Source of the DNA: an uncultured Latescibacterota bacterium
GTDB taxonomy: Bacteria > Latescibacterota > UBA2968 > UBA8231
DNA length: 64,000 bases
Reading direction: 5' to 3'
Assembly: GCA_951813615.1 (NCBI GenBank)
Contig: OX638377.1
Span: forward strand, 682,001-746,000
A program made the position numbers and the translations under genes. Numbering within the stretch: position 1 is the first letter of the stretch; each line of letters begins with the position of its first letter. The notes under the pieces were generated by a model. It ran no database searches. It was not told where the DNA came from and saw only the letters and a program-made list of their open reading frames with translations. Of this stretch, positions 47,053-55,884 are shown in pieces.

Positions 47053-48171
47053 TCACCGCAGCAGCAGTAGCTTGCGGACTTCTGTGTATTCGCCGGCTCG
47101 CAACTGGTAGAGGTACACCCCGCTGGTCACTGCTTGTCCCGTTTGATCGCGACCGTCCCAGCGCACGGAAAACGTCCCGGCCGCGCTAGGCCCCTGTACA
47201 AGCACGGCCACTGGCTGGCCGAGCAGATTGTAAATTGTCAGCACGACTTGGCTCGGCTGTGGCAGGGCGAAGCGGATCACCGTATTGCTGTTGAACGGAT
47301 TGGGCGCGTTCTGCTCTAGAGCGAATGCTTGGGGAACGGACGCCTGATCAGACGTCTCTATCGCCGTTTCGGCTGTTTCCTCCGTTTCGGCTGTTTCCTC
47401 CGTTTCGGCTGTTTCCTCCGTTTCGGCTGTTTCCTCCGTTTCGGCTGTTTCCTCCGTTTCGGCTGTTTCCTCCGTTTCGGCTGTTTCCTCCGTTTCCGTA
47501 TCGAAGAGATCGAACATGTTGCCGAATTCGATTATTTCGCCTGTTTCTTCCGTTTGGCCTGTTTCGGCTGTTTCTTCCGTTTCGGCTATTTCTTCCGTTT
47601 CGGCTGTTTCTTCCGTTTCGGCTGTTTCTTCCGTTTGGCCTGTTTCGGCTGTTTCCTCCGTTTCCTCCTCTAGGGGAGGCAGATCATCCAGCGCTAGCAA
47701 CACCTCGTCGCGGAGTTCATCTATGGGTATTAGGAAAGTGGTCCTGAAGCGGATGAGGCCCTCGTGGTCGACGATGGCAAAGGTCTGATAGGCCTGCCCA
47801 TAATCGCTCGCCATCTGGCTGGCGTTCAGCAAGAGGGGCATGGTCACGCCCTTGCCCAAGCGCCAGCGGGTGTGCACCTGTTCAGCGGTGCCGTCCCACA
47901 CATCCGCTCCTAGAGCGACAAAGGGCTCGTCGGCAAATTCCTGCCACAGTTCTTCAAATCTCTCGGCACGCGAGAGACAGGCCGGTCAGCTATAGCCCAA
48001 AAAGAAAATCAGCACGACTTGGCCCTCGAAGTCGCTCAGGGCGGCTTGACCGCCGTCGACTTGGTCTAAGAGGAAATCGGGAGCCGGATCACCCACTCGC
48101 GGCGGTTGGGCGTCGAGGGCCGAGGCCCCCATCACCGCTAACGTTGCCAAACTCACTAAAGACTTTCTCAC
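47053..48171 (-). CDS. Predicted selenoprotein: secreted redoxin (UxxC) with Glu/Thr repeats and FlgD-like C-terminus
   Basis: Read through one in-frame TGA (47986-47988), the frame encodes 372 residues. A signal peptide (1-21) leads into an AhpC/TSA-type redoxin domain: VGDPAPDFLLDQVDGG, then VVLIFFLGYS-U-PAC with Sec62 and Cys65 in place of a CxxC active site, and later FAIVDHEGLIRFR. Residues about 165-280 are ETEETA repeats, and the last 90 form the NAPNPFNSNT ... SGVYLYQL ... RKLLLLR domain. A SECIS-like hairpin starts 7 bases after the TGA. Read as a stop, a conserved domain would break at its catalytic residue; a simple nonsense mutation of Cys is the alternative. It lies 11 bp downstream of the NHL-repeat gene. 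Confidence 0.78.
47365..47668 (-). repeat. Coding 18-bp repeats (ETEETA) in the selenoprotein linker
   Basis: Two blocks of 18-bp units, 47365-47500 and 47540-47668, encode ETEETA with small variants (ETGQTEE, ETEEIA). They are separated by a hydrophobic spacer around EFGNMFDLFDT. The result is a long acidic, probably disordered linker between the redox domain and the C-terminal domain. Confidence 0.9.
47958..47978 (-). promoter_or_regulatory. SECIS-like hairpin after the in-frame TGA
   Basis: On the mRNA, a 6-bp perfect stem CUCUCG/CGAGAG, extended by a U-A and a G-U pair to 8 bp, closes a 5-base loop CGUGC. Fifteen bases separate the UGA from the loop, and G is the second loop base followed by U. 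This matches the general form of bacterial SECIS elements (short stem, G/GU in a small apical loop, close to the UGA). SelB binding is not proven. Confidence 0.65.
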
Positions 48172-48182
48172 AGTACACCTCC

Positions 48183-49043
48183 TTAGGTTTGCCGCACGAA
48201 CTTCTGAATGCGGTGGTCGGTTTGCACTTCACCCACGTAGAGGTCGCCTTTTGAATCCATCCAGATGCCGTGGGGGCAGCCGAGGAATTCCCCTGGGGCA
48301 TCGATGCGCTCGCCCGATCCCCACTGGGCGAGCCATTCGCCGTCGAGGTTGAGAATGCTCACCCGCTGGTCGAGTTCCGCGACGTAGACTGTATCGCCGT
48401 CGAGGAAGATCGTATCGGGATGGTGAAAGCCGCCCCATTCCTCTAGGTAATTGCCGTCGAGATCGAAGAATTGGATGCGGTTGTTGGCGCGATCGGCGAC
48501 CATTAGCCGTCCGCGCTGGTCCACGCGCACGCAGTGGGGCAGGTCGAACTCTCCCGGGCCGGTGCCCGGACGGCCCCACGTCTTGATGAATTCGCCGCTG
48601 GGTGAATACTTGTGGATGCAGGTGTTGCCGTAGCCGTCGGACACGTAGATAAAGCCGTCGGCATCGAGCGCCAAGTCGGTAGGCAGTCGGAAGGGTTGGC
48701 CCTCCGCGCCTTCTTGGTCTGGCGTGCCCAAGGTCATCAGCAACTCGCCGTCGCGAGTGAACTGGCGCACGCAGTGGGTTTCGCGCTCGACGCACCAGAT
48801 TTGGTCGCGCTCGTCGATAAAGATGCCGTGCGCGTCCTTTAGCACCTCTTCGCCCCACGAGGCGACGAAGCGTCCCTCGCTGTCGAAGACGACCATGGGA
48901 CGCTCGCTGCGGCTGTACACATAGACCCGATCTGCGGAGTCGCAGGCCACGGCCGGAACCCAGCCGAAGCTCCAGCCCTCTGGCAACTCGAACCAATCCT
49001 GCTGCACTTCATAGGTGAATGCGCCGCTGCCTACTAAGGTCAT
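48183..49043 (-). CDS. NHL-repeat beta-propeller protein
   Basis: A 286-residue protein made of about six NHL blades, for example DGFIYVSDGYGNTCIHKYSP, DQRGRLMVADRANNRIQFFD and DSKGDLYVGEVQTDHRIQKF. It resembles the peptidyl-alpha-hydroxyglycine lyase-like NHL proteins of environmental bacteria, often called 6-bladed propeller or SMP-30-like. No signal peptide is evident. AGAGGAGC lies before the ATG. The gene ends 11 bp upstream of the selenoprotein start, so they likely share a message. Confidence 0.85.
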   Translation of the reverse strand: MTLVGSGAFTYEVQQDWFELPEGWSFGWVPAVACDSADRVYVYSRSERPMVVFDSEGRFVASWGEEVLKDAHGIFIDERDQIWCVERETHCVRQFTRDGELLMTLGTPDQEGAEGQPFRLPTDLALDADGFIYVSDGYGNTCIHKYSPSGEFIKTWGRPGTGPGEFDLPHCVRVDQRGRLMVADRANNRIQFFDLDGNYLEEWGGFHHPDTIFLDGDTVYVAELDQRVSILNLDGEWLAQWGSGERIDAPGEFLGCPHGIWMDSKGDLYVGEVQTDHRIQKFVRQT

Positions 49044-49089
49044 GGGATGCTCCTCTTTACGATAGTATACGTACTTTTGCGTCGATAAT

Positions 49090-50013
49090 TCATATTCCTC
49101 GCAACCTCTCTATCTCGTCGGCGGGCAAAAGTTGCGCTCCGGTCGCGGCGTTGGCGCGGGCTTGGGCCGCTGACTTGGCACCGGGAATGGCTACTGGCGC
49201 GGCTGGATGGGAAATGACGTACTGGAGGGCTTTTTCCACCATGGCTTCTCCGGGCGCGGCGACTTCGGCGAGGCGCTCGACTTGGGCTAGCTGGCCCTCG
49301 AATTTGGCGCGTTGTGGCTCGCCGGCGTTGAGGGGCTGCCGCACTTCGTCGGTAAAAACCGACTCCTTGGTATAGCGGCCAGACAAAAGCCCCTTGGCCA
49401 GCGGCCCTCTCACCAGTACGGCAATGCCGTGCTCTTGGCAATAGGGCAAAAGCTCGGCTTCGGCCTGGAGGTTGACCAGTGAATAGTCTATCTCCACCAC
49501 GGAGCAGTCGCCCCGGGCGTTGAAGCGCTGGAGCACTTCTAAGCTGTCGGTCGAAATGCCAAAAGCCCGCAGTCGCCCTTCCTCGACGAGCGCGGCAAAG
49601 GCATCCAAGTAGATCGACGGATCGTCGATGTTGCCTTCGTGGCACAGCAGCACGTCGTGCCAGTCCGTGCGCAGCCGATGCAGGGAGGCGTGGGCGCACA
49701 GGCGAATCATATCGACCGTGGTTTTGGGCACGCCCTGCCCGGTGCGCGCTCCCCAATTGCCGATTTTGCTGACGACGAAAACTTGGTGCCGGATGCCGGC
49801 CAAGGCGTGTCCTAATCGCTCCTCAGACAGCCCGTTGGGCGTGCCGTAGGACTCGGCCGCGTCGAAGAGATTGACGCCGCAGTCAAAGGCCGTGCGCACC
49901 GTATCCCAAGCGGTGGCCTCGTCGATAGGCCCCCATTGGTTGCCGATGTTCCAAGTTCCCAAACCGATGGCCGAGACCTGCCAGTCCGTTCGGCCAAATG
50001 CTCTATACAACAT
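49090..50013 (-). CDS. Aldo/keto reductase
   Basis: A 307-residue aldo/keto reductase (TIM barrel). The catalytic residues can be placed at Asp in NLFDAAESYG (with Tyr), Lys in VVSKIGNWG and His in LLCHEGNIDD. The C-terminal cofactor segment VAIPGAKSAAQARANAAT binds NADPH. Substrate not evident; this subgroup is often found beside sugar catabolism genes. It lies 46 bp upstream of the NHL gene on the same strand. Confidence 0.9.
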   Translation of the reverse strand: MLYRAFGRTDWQVSAIGLGTWNIGNQWGPIDEATAWDTVRTAFDCGVNLFDAAESYGTPNGLSEERLGHALAGIRHQVFVVSKIGNWGARTGQGVPKTTVDMIRLCAHASLHRLRTDWHDVLLCHEGNIDDPSIYLDAFAALVEEGRLRAFGISTDSLEVLQRFNARGDCSVVEIDYSLVNLQAEAELLPYCQEHGIAVLVRGPLAKGLLSGRYTKESVFTDEVRQPLNAGEPQRAKFEGQLAQVERLAEVAAPGEAMVEKALQYVISHPAAPVAIPGAKSAAQARANAATGAQLLPADEIERLRGI

Positions 50014-50111
50014 GCGTTGTCTCCTTTCTGCGTTTCAAGGTAAGCGACCGCCTGCGCCGGTCAAGCGGTGTGCGTTGCCGGGGAGCGCGGAGGTGCCTAC
50101 CTTAAAGTCAT

Positions 50112-50312
50112 ATGGAATACTTTGGTAAAGGGCTGTACCTAATTTTCTTCGCGCTAGTTTTCTGGTTCATTCACCGGGCCCAAGGTCGCGGCCTCGGCCG
50201 CCTCGTCGAGGACAACCATCAGGCCCACAAGCAGGTTCATCGCACGCTAGAGGAACACCCGGAGGGCGGTACTTGGCGGCAATACAAGCAGTGGATGGAG
50301 GACGCAAAATGA
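50112..50312 (+). CDS. Small single-pass membrane protein
   Basis: A 66-residue protein with one hydrophobic helix (about residues 5-20: GKGLYLIFFALVFWFI), followed by a charged tail rich in His, Glu and Arg. Its stop overlaps the msrA ATG by the sequence ATGA, which supports it being a real translated gene coupled to msrA. No family recognised. Confidence 0.6.
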   Translation: MEYFGKGLYLIFFALVFWFIHRAQGRGLGRLVEDNHQAHKQVHRTLEEHPEGGTWRQYKQWMEDAK

Positions 50313-50851
50313 GTTTGGAAACTACCACTTTGGGCGCGGGTTGCTTCTGGTGCGTCGAAGCCGTGTACCAAGATCTGCGGGGCGTTGCCAGCGCGGTCTC
50401 TGGCTATATGGGCGGCGCGTTGGAGAATCCTACGTACGAGGCTGTTTGCAGTGGTCGGACGGGCCACGCTGAGGTCGTGCAACTGCAGTTTGATCCCGAG
50501 GTTATTAGCTTCGACGACGTGCTCTACATCTTCTGGCGCACGCACGACCCCACCACGCTCAATCGCCAAGGCGCGGACTCCGGCACCCAGTACCGCTCGG
50601 TGATTTTCTACCACAGTCCTGAGCAGCAAGCGGCGGCTGTCGCCTCCAAGGCCACTGCGGACGCGAGCGACCTGTGGGCCGATCCGATTGTGACTGAGAT
50701 CGCGCCTGCCAGCGACTTTTGGCCGGCCGAGGATTACCACCAAAACTTCTACCGGCTCAATCCCAACCAGCCTTACTGCTCGATAGTCATTGATCCTAAG
50801 ATGCAGGCGTTTCGCCAGAAGTTTGCCGAGCGCCTCCAGCCGACTGCCTAG
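50309..50851 (+). CDS. msrA: Peptide methionine sulfoxide reductase A
   Basis: A 180-residue MsrA. The catalytic Cys12 lies in GAGCFWCVEA, and GYMGG, GHAEVVQL and EDYHQNFY are the other signature motifs; Cys15 and a Cys in QPYCSIV may act as resolving cysteines. It repairs methionine-S-sulfoxide in proteins using thioredoxin. The ATG at 50309 overlaps the preceding small membrane protein gene. It carries normal cysteine rather than selenocysteine. Confidence 0.95.
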   Translation: MSLETTTLGAGCFWCVEAVYQDLRGVASAVSGYMGGALENPTYEAVCSGRTGHAEVVQLQFDPEVISFDDVLYIFWRTHDPTTLNRQGADSGTQYRSVIFYHSPEQQAAAVASKATADASDLWADPIVTEIAPASDFWPAEDYHQNFYRLNPNQPYCSIVIDPKMQAFRQKFAERLQPTA

Positions 50852-50856
50852 GCGTC

Positions 50857-52008
50857 GTGTCCACTGCCATCAGCCGGCTGCACACCGAGGATTTTGAAGA
50901 GGCCCTCGACGTCCTCAACCTCGCCTTTGGCAAAGCGCCGCCCCGGGATTTTGAGGCCATTTTGCCGGTCTTGTATCGGCGCGGGGAAGGGGAGATGAGT
51001 TGGAACTTTGCCCTGCGCGAAAACGGCCGTATTCGCGCCATCGTTGGGATGTTTCCCCTTGCCTGTCAGTGGGGCGGTGCAACTCTGCGCGTGGCGGGTA
51101 TCGGCGGCGTTTCCTGTCATCCGCACGCCCGCGGGCGGGGCTACATGCAGCAACTCATGGCCCATTGCGTCCAAGCCGCGCCCGCAGAGGGGTTTCACCT
51201 GTCTTGGCTGGGGGGACAGCGCCAGCGCTACGGCTATTTTGGCTACGAGAAGTGCGGTGTGTACTACCGGCTTACGCTGAGCCCAACCAATGTGCGCCAC
51301 GTCCTAGGGTCAGTCGATTTTGGGATTGACTTCCTTCCGCTCACACGCGAGGATCGCACGCACCTGCAAGGCGTGATTGGCCTGCACGACGCCCAGCCGT
51401 TTCGCGGGGTGCGCGCCCCGCATCGCTTCTACAACCTGCTCCTGAGCTGGGGGCATCGGCCCTACGTGGCCCGCTCGCGCGATGGCCGCATGATCGGCTA
51501 CCTCGTGGCCCAAGCCGACCGGACGTGCGTTACCGAACTGTTAGCTGTCAATGAGGGCGAGCCGGAATTGGACATAGCTGCTGCTTGGGTACAGCGCTAT
51601 GGGAATACCAGCTTTGAGCTGCCGCCTTGGAGCCGCCTCTTGCCCAAGTTGGCCCGGCTCAGCGAAGGCGCGAGCGCATTGAGTTCGGGCAATTGGCAGA
51701 TTTTTGATTGGGCGGCGACGCTGGACGCCTTGCTCAAGACGCGCGCCGCGCTAGTGCCCCTGATGGACGGCGCAGTCGTCGTGGAGATTGCGGGCTACGG
51801 ACGGGTTGCGCTGGAGGTGCGGGGTGACGATGTGCAGTGCGTTCGCACGGAGGCGGCACCCGCGTTGCAGATGGACACGTTCACGGCTATGCGCTTGCTC
51901 TGCGGCCCCTTGCCGCCTTCGCTTGTGTTGCCCCTGCCTGCTGCGGCCGCTCCACTCGAACAGTGGTGTCCGCTGCCGCTTTTTTGGGGCCGCCAAGACG
52001 CGGTCTAA
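50857..52008 (+). CDS. GNAT acetyltransferase of the Eis-like type
   Basis: A 383-residue protein starting at a GTG five bases after the msrA stop. The N-terminal GNAT domain has VAGIGGVSCHPHARGRGYMQQLM, the acetyl-CoA loop, and SWLGGQRQRYGYFGYEKCG. The long C-terminal part fits the Eis/Acetyltransf_9 plus sterol-carrier-like layout. Such enzymes acetylate amines of small molecules such as aminoglycosides in mycobacterial Eis; the substrate here is unknown. It overlaps the convergent nucleoside hydrolase stop by 4 bp. Confidence 0.82.
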   Translation: MSTAISRLHTEDFEEALDVLNLAFGKAPPRDFEAILPVLYRRGEGEMSWNFALRENGRIRAIVGMFPLACQWGGATLRVAGIGGVSCHPHARGRGYMQQLMAHCVQAAPAEGFHLSWLGGQRQRYGYFGYEKCGVYYRLTLSPTNVRHVLGSVDFGIDFLPLTREDRTHLQGVIGLHDAQPFRGVRAPHRFYNLLLSWGHRPYVARSRDGRMIGYLVAQADRTCVTELLAVNEGEPELDIAAAWVQRYGNTSFELPPWSRLLPKLARLSEGASALSSGNWQIFDWAATLDALLKTRAALVPLMDGAVVVEIAGYGRVALEVRGDDVQCVRTEAAPALQMDTFTAMRLLCGPLPPSLVLPLPAAAAPLEQWCPLPLFWGRQDAV

Positions 52009-52940
52009 TTCTGTAGTACGCGTTCGGCGAATAGTTCGAGAAAGCGCACCTGTTCCACGTCCATCGCACACGTTACGGGCCGCCCCAGCCGCTCTTGGTC
52101 GCTCGCCAAGGTGCGCTGGTCCACTACCACCTGACCGGCGGTCAGCTCGCCAGTCGTCTCCACGTTTACCCACAATTGCTGCGTGCGAAAGAGCTGCGGC
52201 CACAGGGCCGCGCCCAAGGCCACTGGATCGTGCACGTGCATGCCGGCGAATCCGTAGTGCGCGGACTCAAAGGCGATCACCGGCTCACACGCTGCACGAC
52301 AAAACGCCGCGTACGGGCCTGTGCAAGCTTGCAAATCGGCCTGCTCTAGCCAAACCTGCTCGGTGGCGTCTAGCCCCACCAGCACCAGCGCGGCTTCGGA
52401 CGCGAGGACTTGGCGCGCGGCGTGCGGGTCGGCGTAGAAATTGAACTCAGCCGTTGGTGTAATGTTACCCGGCACGCGCACGGCCCCGCCCATGATCACC
52501 ACTTGACGCGCTTGTCGCAGTACGCCCGGCACCCGCGCTTCGGCCTGCGCCAAGTTGGTCAACGGCCCGGTGGCGACGAGGGACATCTCTCCGGGCCGCG
52601 CCTGCAAGGTGCTCAGCAGAAATTCTACCCCATCGCCCGCTGGCGAGGTACGCGCCTCGGGCAACTGGGCCGCGCCTAGACCGGTCGCGCCGTGTACGTC
52701 GTCTGCGGCGACCGGATCCCGCACCAAGGGCCGCTCTGCGCCGGCGTACACTGGAACGTCACTTCGCCCCGTCCATTGCAACAGACGTAAGGTGTTGTCA
52801 GTCGTTCGCGACAGCGGCACATTGCCAGCTACGGTAGAGACGCCCACCAACTCGACCTCGGGAGAGGACAGGGCCAAGAGCAGGGCGAGGGCGTCGTCAA
52901 CGCCCGTATCGACGTCCATAATCAGGGGAGTTGCAGACAA
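52005..52940 (-). CDS. Inosine/uridine-preferring nucleoside hydrolase family
   Basis: A 311-residue nucleoside hydrolase. The calcium-binding DxDxxxDD motif appears as DVDTGVDDALAL near the N-terminus, with the TVAGNVPL segment, TGPLTNLAQA and an AEFNFYADPHAA region that binds ribose. The late active-site histidine lies in HVHDPVALGA. It splits ribonucleosides into base and ribose, serving salvage or catabolism. It lies 3 bp downstream of a cupin gene on the same strand. Confidence 0.92.
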   Translation of the reverse strand: MSATPLIMDVDTGVDDALALLLALSSPEVELVGVSTVAGNVPLSRTTDNTLRLLQWTGRSDVPVYAGAERPLVRDPVAADDVHGATGLGAAQLPEARTSPAGDGVEFLLSTLQARPGEMSLVATGPLTNLAQAEARVPGVLRQARQVVIMGGAVRVPGNITPTAEFNFYADPHAARQVLASEAALVLVGLDATEQVWLEQADLQACTGPYAAFCRAACEPVIAFESAHYGFAGMHVHDPVALGAALWPQLFRTQQLWVNVETTGELTAGQVVVDQRTLASDQERLGRPVTCAMDVEQVRFLELFAERVLQN

Positions 52941-52943
52941 CGT

Positions 52944-53309
52944 CTACCCTGCGACTTGGGCACTGATGATCAAGTGCTCGACCCAGTCGTCCCCCGTGTT
53001 GGAAAGCTGGTGCTTGACCTTCGGTGGGATGTGTACCGCGTCGCCCTCACGCACGTCGTAGATCTCCCCGTCGATCTTCATCTGCCCTTGGCCGCTGAGG
53101 AAGTAGTACACCTGCTCGGTGGCTTCGTGCTCGTGGTAATCGCCATCCAGTCCTCCTTGCAGGCGATGCAGCGTTAGTCCGGAAAATCCTAGGAGCACTG
53201 CCTCGTTCTCGTCTAGCCCTTCGGCGCTTTGGGCGCGAAAAATCGACCAGATCAGTTTGGATTCATGCCCGACGACGGGTGTGACGTTGCGCCAATTGCG
53301 AATGACCAT
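52944..53309 (-). CDS. Cupin-domain protein
   Basis: A 121-residue single cupin; the ATG at 53309 follows AGGAGGAC. The motifs are DGDYHEHEATEQVYYFLSGQG (His, His, Glu) and GDAVHIPPKVKHQLSN (His). It belongs to the small-sugar-isomerase-like or dioxygenase-like cupins that often accompany catabolic genes. It is followed after 3 bp by the nucleoside hydrolase. Substrate unknown. Confidence 0.87.
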   Translation of the reverse strand: MVIRNWRNVTPVVGHESKLIWSIFRAQSAEGLDENEAVLLGFSGLTLHRLQGGLDGDYHEHEATEQVYYFLSGQGQMKIDGEIYDVREGDAVHIPPKVKHQLSNTGDDWVEHLIISAQVAG

Positions 53310-53463
53310 AATGTCCTCCTCGCGTTTTAGTCGCGTTGGTGAAATTTGTCGGTTTAACATATCAAACGGCAAGTTGTGGGCAAAGCGCACCCTGTTGCCA
53401 GCACGCCGTTTGGTTAGATTTATCCCCCAATATCCGTCCCCCCAACCGAGGGAGTAAATATTT

Positions 53464-54357
53464 ATGACTACCGCCTCCATCGACATAGCCCCCCTGCCGC
53501 AAGCTACCTTTGGCAAGACCGGCGAACACGTCCCCTTGCTCGGCTTGGGCACGGCCCCCGGAGGCTTTGGCCTAGCAGACGCGGATGCCATCGCGCTTTT
53601 TGAACGGGCCATTGACCTCGGCGTTACCTACATCGACACAGCTCCCGGCTACGACCGCGCCCAGAGCCAGCTCGCGCAGATCGTTCCCCATTGCCGAAGC
53701 GAGTTGTTCTTGGTCAGCAAGGCTCACACGGCCCACTACCAAGAGGCGCTCGATATTGTCGAAAAGAATTTGGACGCCTTGGGTACCGACCACTTGGACC
53801 TGATGTACGTCCACTCGATGGGACACTTAGACGTAGAACAAGTGCTGGCCAAAGACGGTGCTCTCGCCGGCTTGCGCGAAGCGCAGCGGCGCGGTTGGAC
53901 TCGTTATATCGGCATCACTGCTCATCACGCGCCTTGGAAATCCGCCAAGGTCTTGCGCGAGGTTGAGATCGACGCCTGCATGTTTGCCCTCAGCTTTGTC
54001 GACTGTCACATCTACAACTTTGAGGAGGTGGTCCTGCCCTTGGCTCGCGCCCAGAACGCCGCTGTCGCTGCGATGAAGGTGTATGGCGGGGCCATCGACA
54101 TGGAGTACGAAACGCCGCGGCCCTCGGAACTGACCAACAGCGGCTTTGGCGATCACGAGCGGGCGCTGCGCTATGCTTTGGGATTGCCGGGGGTGAGTCT
54201 GGCGGTCATAGGAGTTTATAACGAAGAGGAATTGGTGCAGAACATCGAATGGGTGCGGCGTTACGCGCCGTTGGATGCTGGCGAACAGCAGACACTGCTA
54301 GCGCAGGGGCGGGATATAGCCCGTCAATGGGGGCCGCATTACGGGTCGGTGGAGTGA
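53464..54357 (+). CDS. Aldo/keto reductase
   Basis: A 297-residue aldo/keto reductase. Asp and Tyr lie in TYIDTAPGYDRAQ, Lys in FLVSKAHTAH and His in LMYVHSMGHLD. It differs clearly from the other copy at 49090. It is read toward the enolase-superfamily gene 29 bp downstream, and the two probably act on related sugar derivatives. GGGAG precedes the ATG. Confidence 0.9.
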   Translation: MTTASIDIAPLPQATFGKTGEHVPLLGLGTAPGGFGLADADAIALFERAIDLGVTYIDTAPGYDRAQSQLAQIVPHCRSELFLVSKAHTAHYQEALDIVEKNLDALGTDHLDLMYVHSMGHLDVEQVLAKDGALAGLREAQRRGWTRYIGITAHHAPWKSAKVLREVEIDACMFALSFVDCHIYNFEEVVLPLARAQNAAVAAMKVYGGAIDMEYETPRPSELTNSGFGDHERALRYALGLPGVSLAVIGVYNEEELVQNIEWVRRYAPLDAGEQQTLLAQGRDIARQWGPHYGSVE

Positions 54358-54386
54358 GCTGATACAAAATATTAATGGGGGAATTT

Positions 54387-55520
54387 ATGAAAATCACCAA
54401 TATCAAATCCTTTGTTGGATCGAGCGGCTACTTTTTTGTAAAGGTAGAAACCGATGCGGGCATCTACGGTCTCGGTGAAGGGGGAGTGAGACGGCGTTCC
54501 CTCGCCTTGGCCGAAGTCATTCGCTCTTTTGAACCGTTTCTCATCGGTGCCGACCCGTTCCAAATCGAACATCTGTGGCAAGTGATGTTTCGCGGTGGTT
54601 TCTTCCCCGGCGGTGTAGTTCAATCCGCCGCCGTCAGTGCCGTAGATATCGCACTTTGGGACATCAAAGGGAAAGCGCTCAATGTTCCTGTGTACGAACT
54701 TTTAGGTGGACGTACGCGAGACAAGGTCGTCTGCTATCCGCACAATGGCGGCGGTACGATTGATGCCCTTGTTGAGAGTTGTCGGCAAACTCATGCAGCC
54801 GGTTGGAAGTTCGTCCGCTGGGGCTTGGCCGATGGGGCAGACAAAGGGACGTTTGAACCCAGACGCGCTATCCAGCACGGTGTTGAGCAAGTGGGGGCCG
54901 TGCGCAGTGCATTGGGCGACCAAGTCGAAATATTAGTTGACGTACACACCCGTCTCGACCCGGCGGATAGCCTCGATTTCTGCAACCGGGTTGCCCCCTA
55001 CAATCCGTTTTTCATTGAAGATCCGCTGCGCAGTGAAAACCCAGCCAGTCTCAGGCGGCTGCGCCAACAGACCTCCGTTCCGCTTGCTGTCGGAGAACAA
55101 TTCGATAGCAAGTGGACCTTCAGAGAAGTCATTGAGGAGGATTTGATGGATTACTGCCGCGTTGACGTGTGCATTGCCGGTGGATTGACCGAGGCGCGTA
55201 AAATTGCCGGGTGGTGCGAAACGCATTACATCCATCTGGCACCGCACAATCCGCTCGGTCCGGTTTCCACTGCGGCCTGTTTGCATTTGTGTTTGGCATC
55301 TTCACTCGTCGGGGTCCAAGAACTCCCGCGCGCGCCGATGTCTTCACTCACCGATGAGTTTCCGGTGCAGGTGCCGTTTGAATCTGGTTACCTCTTGCCT
55401 CCCGAAGCTCCTGGTCTCGGTATTGAATTCAACGAGGCCGCGCTCGACACAGTGTCAACACAGAACTATGGACCACCCACCGGCTATCTGCGCGATGATG
55501 GGTCCTATACTAATTGGTAG
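54387..55520 (+). CDS. Mandelate racemase/muconate lactonizing enzyme family (sugar acid dehydratase-like)
   Basis: A 377-residue enolase-superfamily enzyme from the ATG at 54387; an ATG four codons upstream is less well placed. The magnesium ligands are Asp in ILVDVHTRLD, Glu in FIEDPLRSEN and Glu in VGEQFDSKW. The catalytic His lies in APHNPLGPVSTAA, the pattern seen in galactonate, mannonate and related sugar-acid dehydratases. The likely reaction is dehydration of a sugar acid to a 2-keto-3-deoxy acid, which a KDPG-type aldolase like that at 272 could then cleave. The specific acid is unknown. Confidence 0.9.
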   Translation: MKITNIKSFVGSSGYFFVKVETDAGIYGLGEGGVRRRSLALAEVIRSFEPFLIGADPFQIEHLWQVMFRGGFFPGGVVQSAAVSAVDIALWDIKGKALNVPVYELLGGRTRDKVVCYPHNGGGTIDALVESCRQTHAAGWKFVRWGLADGADKGTFEPRRAIQHGVEQVGAVRSALGDQVEILVDVHTRLDPADSLDFCNRVAPYNPFFIEDPLRSENPASLRRLRQQTSVPLAVGEQFDSKWTFREVIEEDLMDYCRVDVCIAGGLTEARKIAGWCETHYIHLAPHNPLGPVSTAACLHLCLASSLVGVQELPRAPMSSLTDEFPVQVPFESGYLLPPEAPGLGIEFNEAALDTVSTQNYGPPTGYLRDDGSYTNW

Positions 55521-55576
55521 GGAGGGGCTACGGGACGGTAGAGTGAACCTTATCGGTTGTTCAAACTGTTAAAGCT

Positions 55577-55884
55577 CTACAGCTCGGCGAAATCCAATCT
55601 GAGCCGAAACCCCAAGGCCGATACAATGCCATTAGATTGTCTATCTTCGGCTTACTGCGACTTGAATGCACGCGGTAAAGATGTTAGCGGTTGAGACCAG
55701 AGCGCTCTGCCAATGCACCAACGCCCCCTTGTGCTTGGGCGACATCGCGCAGGGCCAATAGTAGCCCATCGATCTCGCCGCTTGCTTCACATTCATCCAG
55801 CGCGACTTCCAAGTAGGCCCGAGCTTCTTCGGGGTCTTTGAGCGCCTTTAGCAGCCCTTCGTCATAGCTGACCGTATGTTTCAA
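55577..55884 (-). pseudogene. Decayed HigA-like addiction-module antidote gene
   Basis: The open part (from a TTG at 55884) encodes 66 residues, including EEARAYLEVALDE and DVAQAQGGVGALAERSGLNR, characteristic of the probable addiction module antidote family. A TAA at 55684-55686 sits where Glu is expected before HLYRVHSS. Reading on gives KIDNLMALY, after which a frameshift restores ALGFRLRLDFAEL and a TAG at 55577. One nonsense change and one frameshift therefore disable the last third. No toxin gene accompanies it. Confidence 0.72.

Noticed and set aside
47325..47788. Plus-strand frames of repeated FRLFPPFRLF-like sequence
   Set aside because: They are the complement of the ETEETA coding repeats of the selenoprotein.
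47986..48171. A separate 61-residue redoxin fragment, with a separate 282-residue gene starting at the GTG at 47901
   Set aside because: Both lie in the same frame around one TGA, and together they complete one fold. Selenocysteine read-through explains them better than two genes.
50309..50851. MsrA as a second selenoprotein
   Set aside because: The active site is encoded as Cys (GCFWC) with no in-frame TGA.
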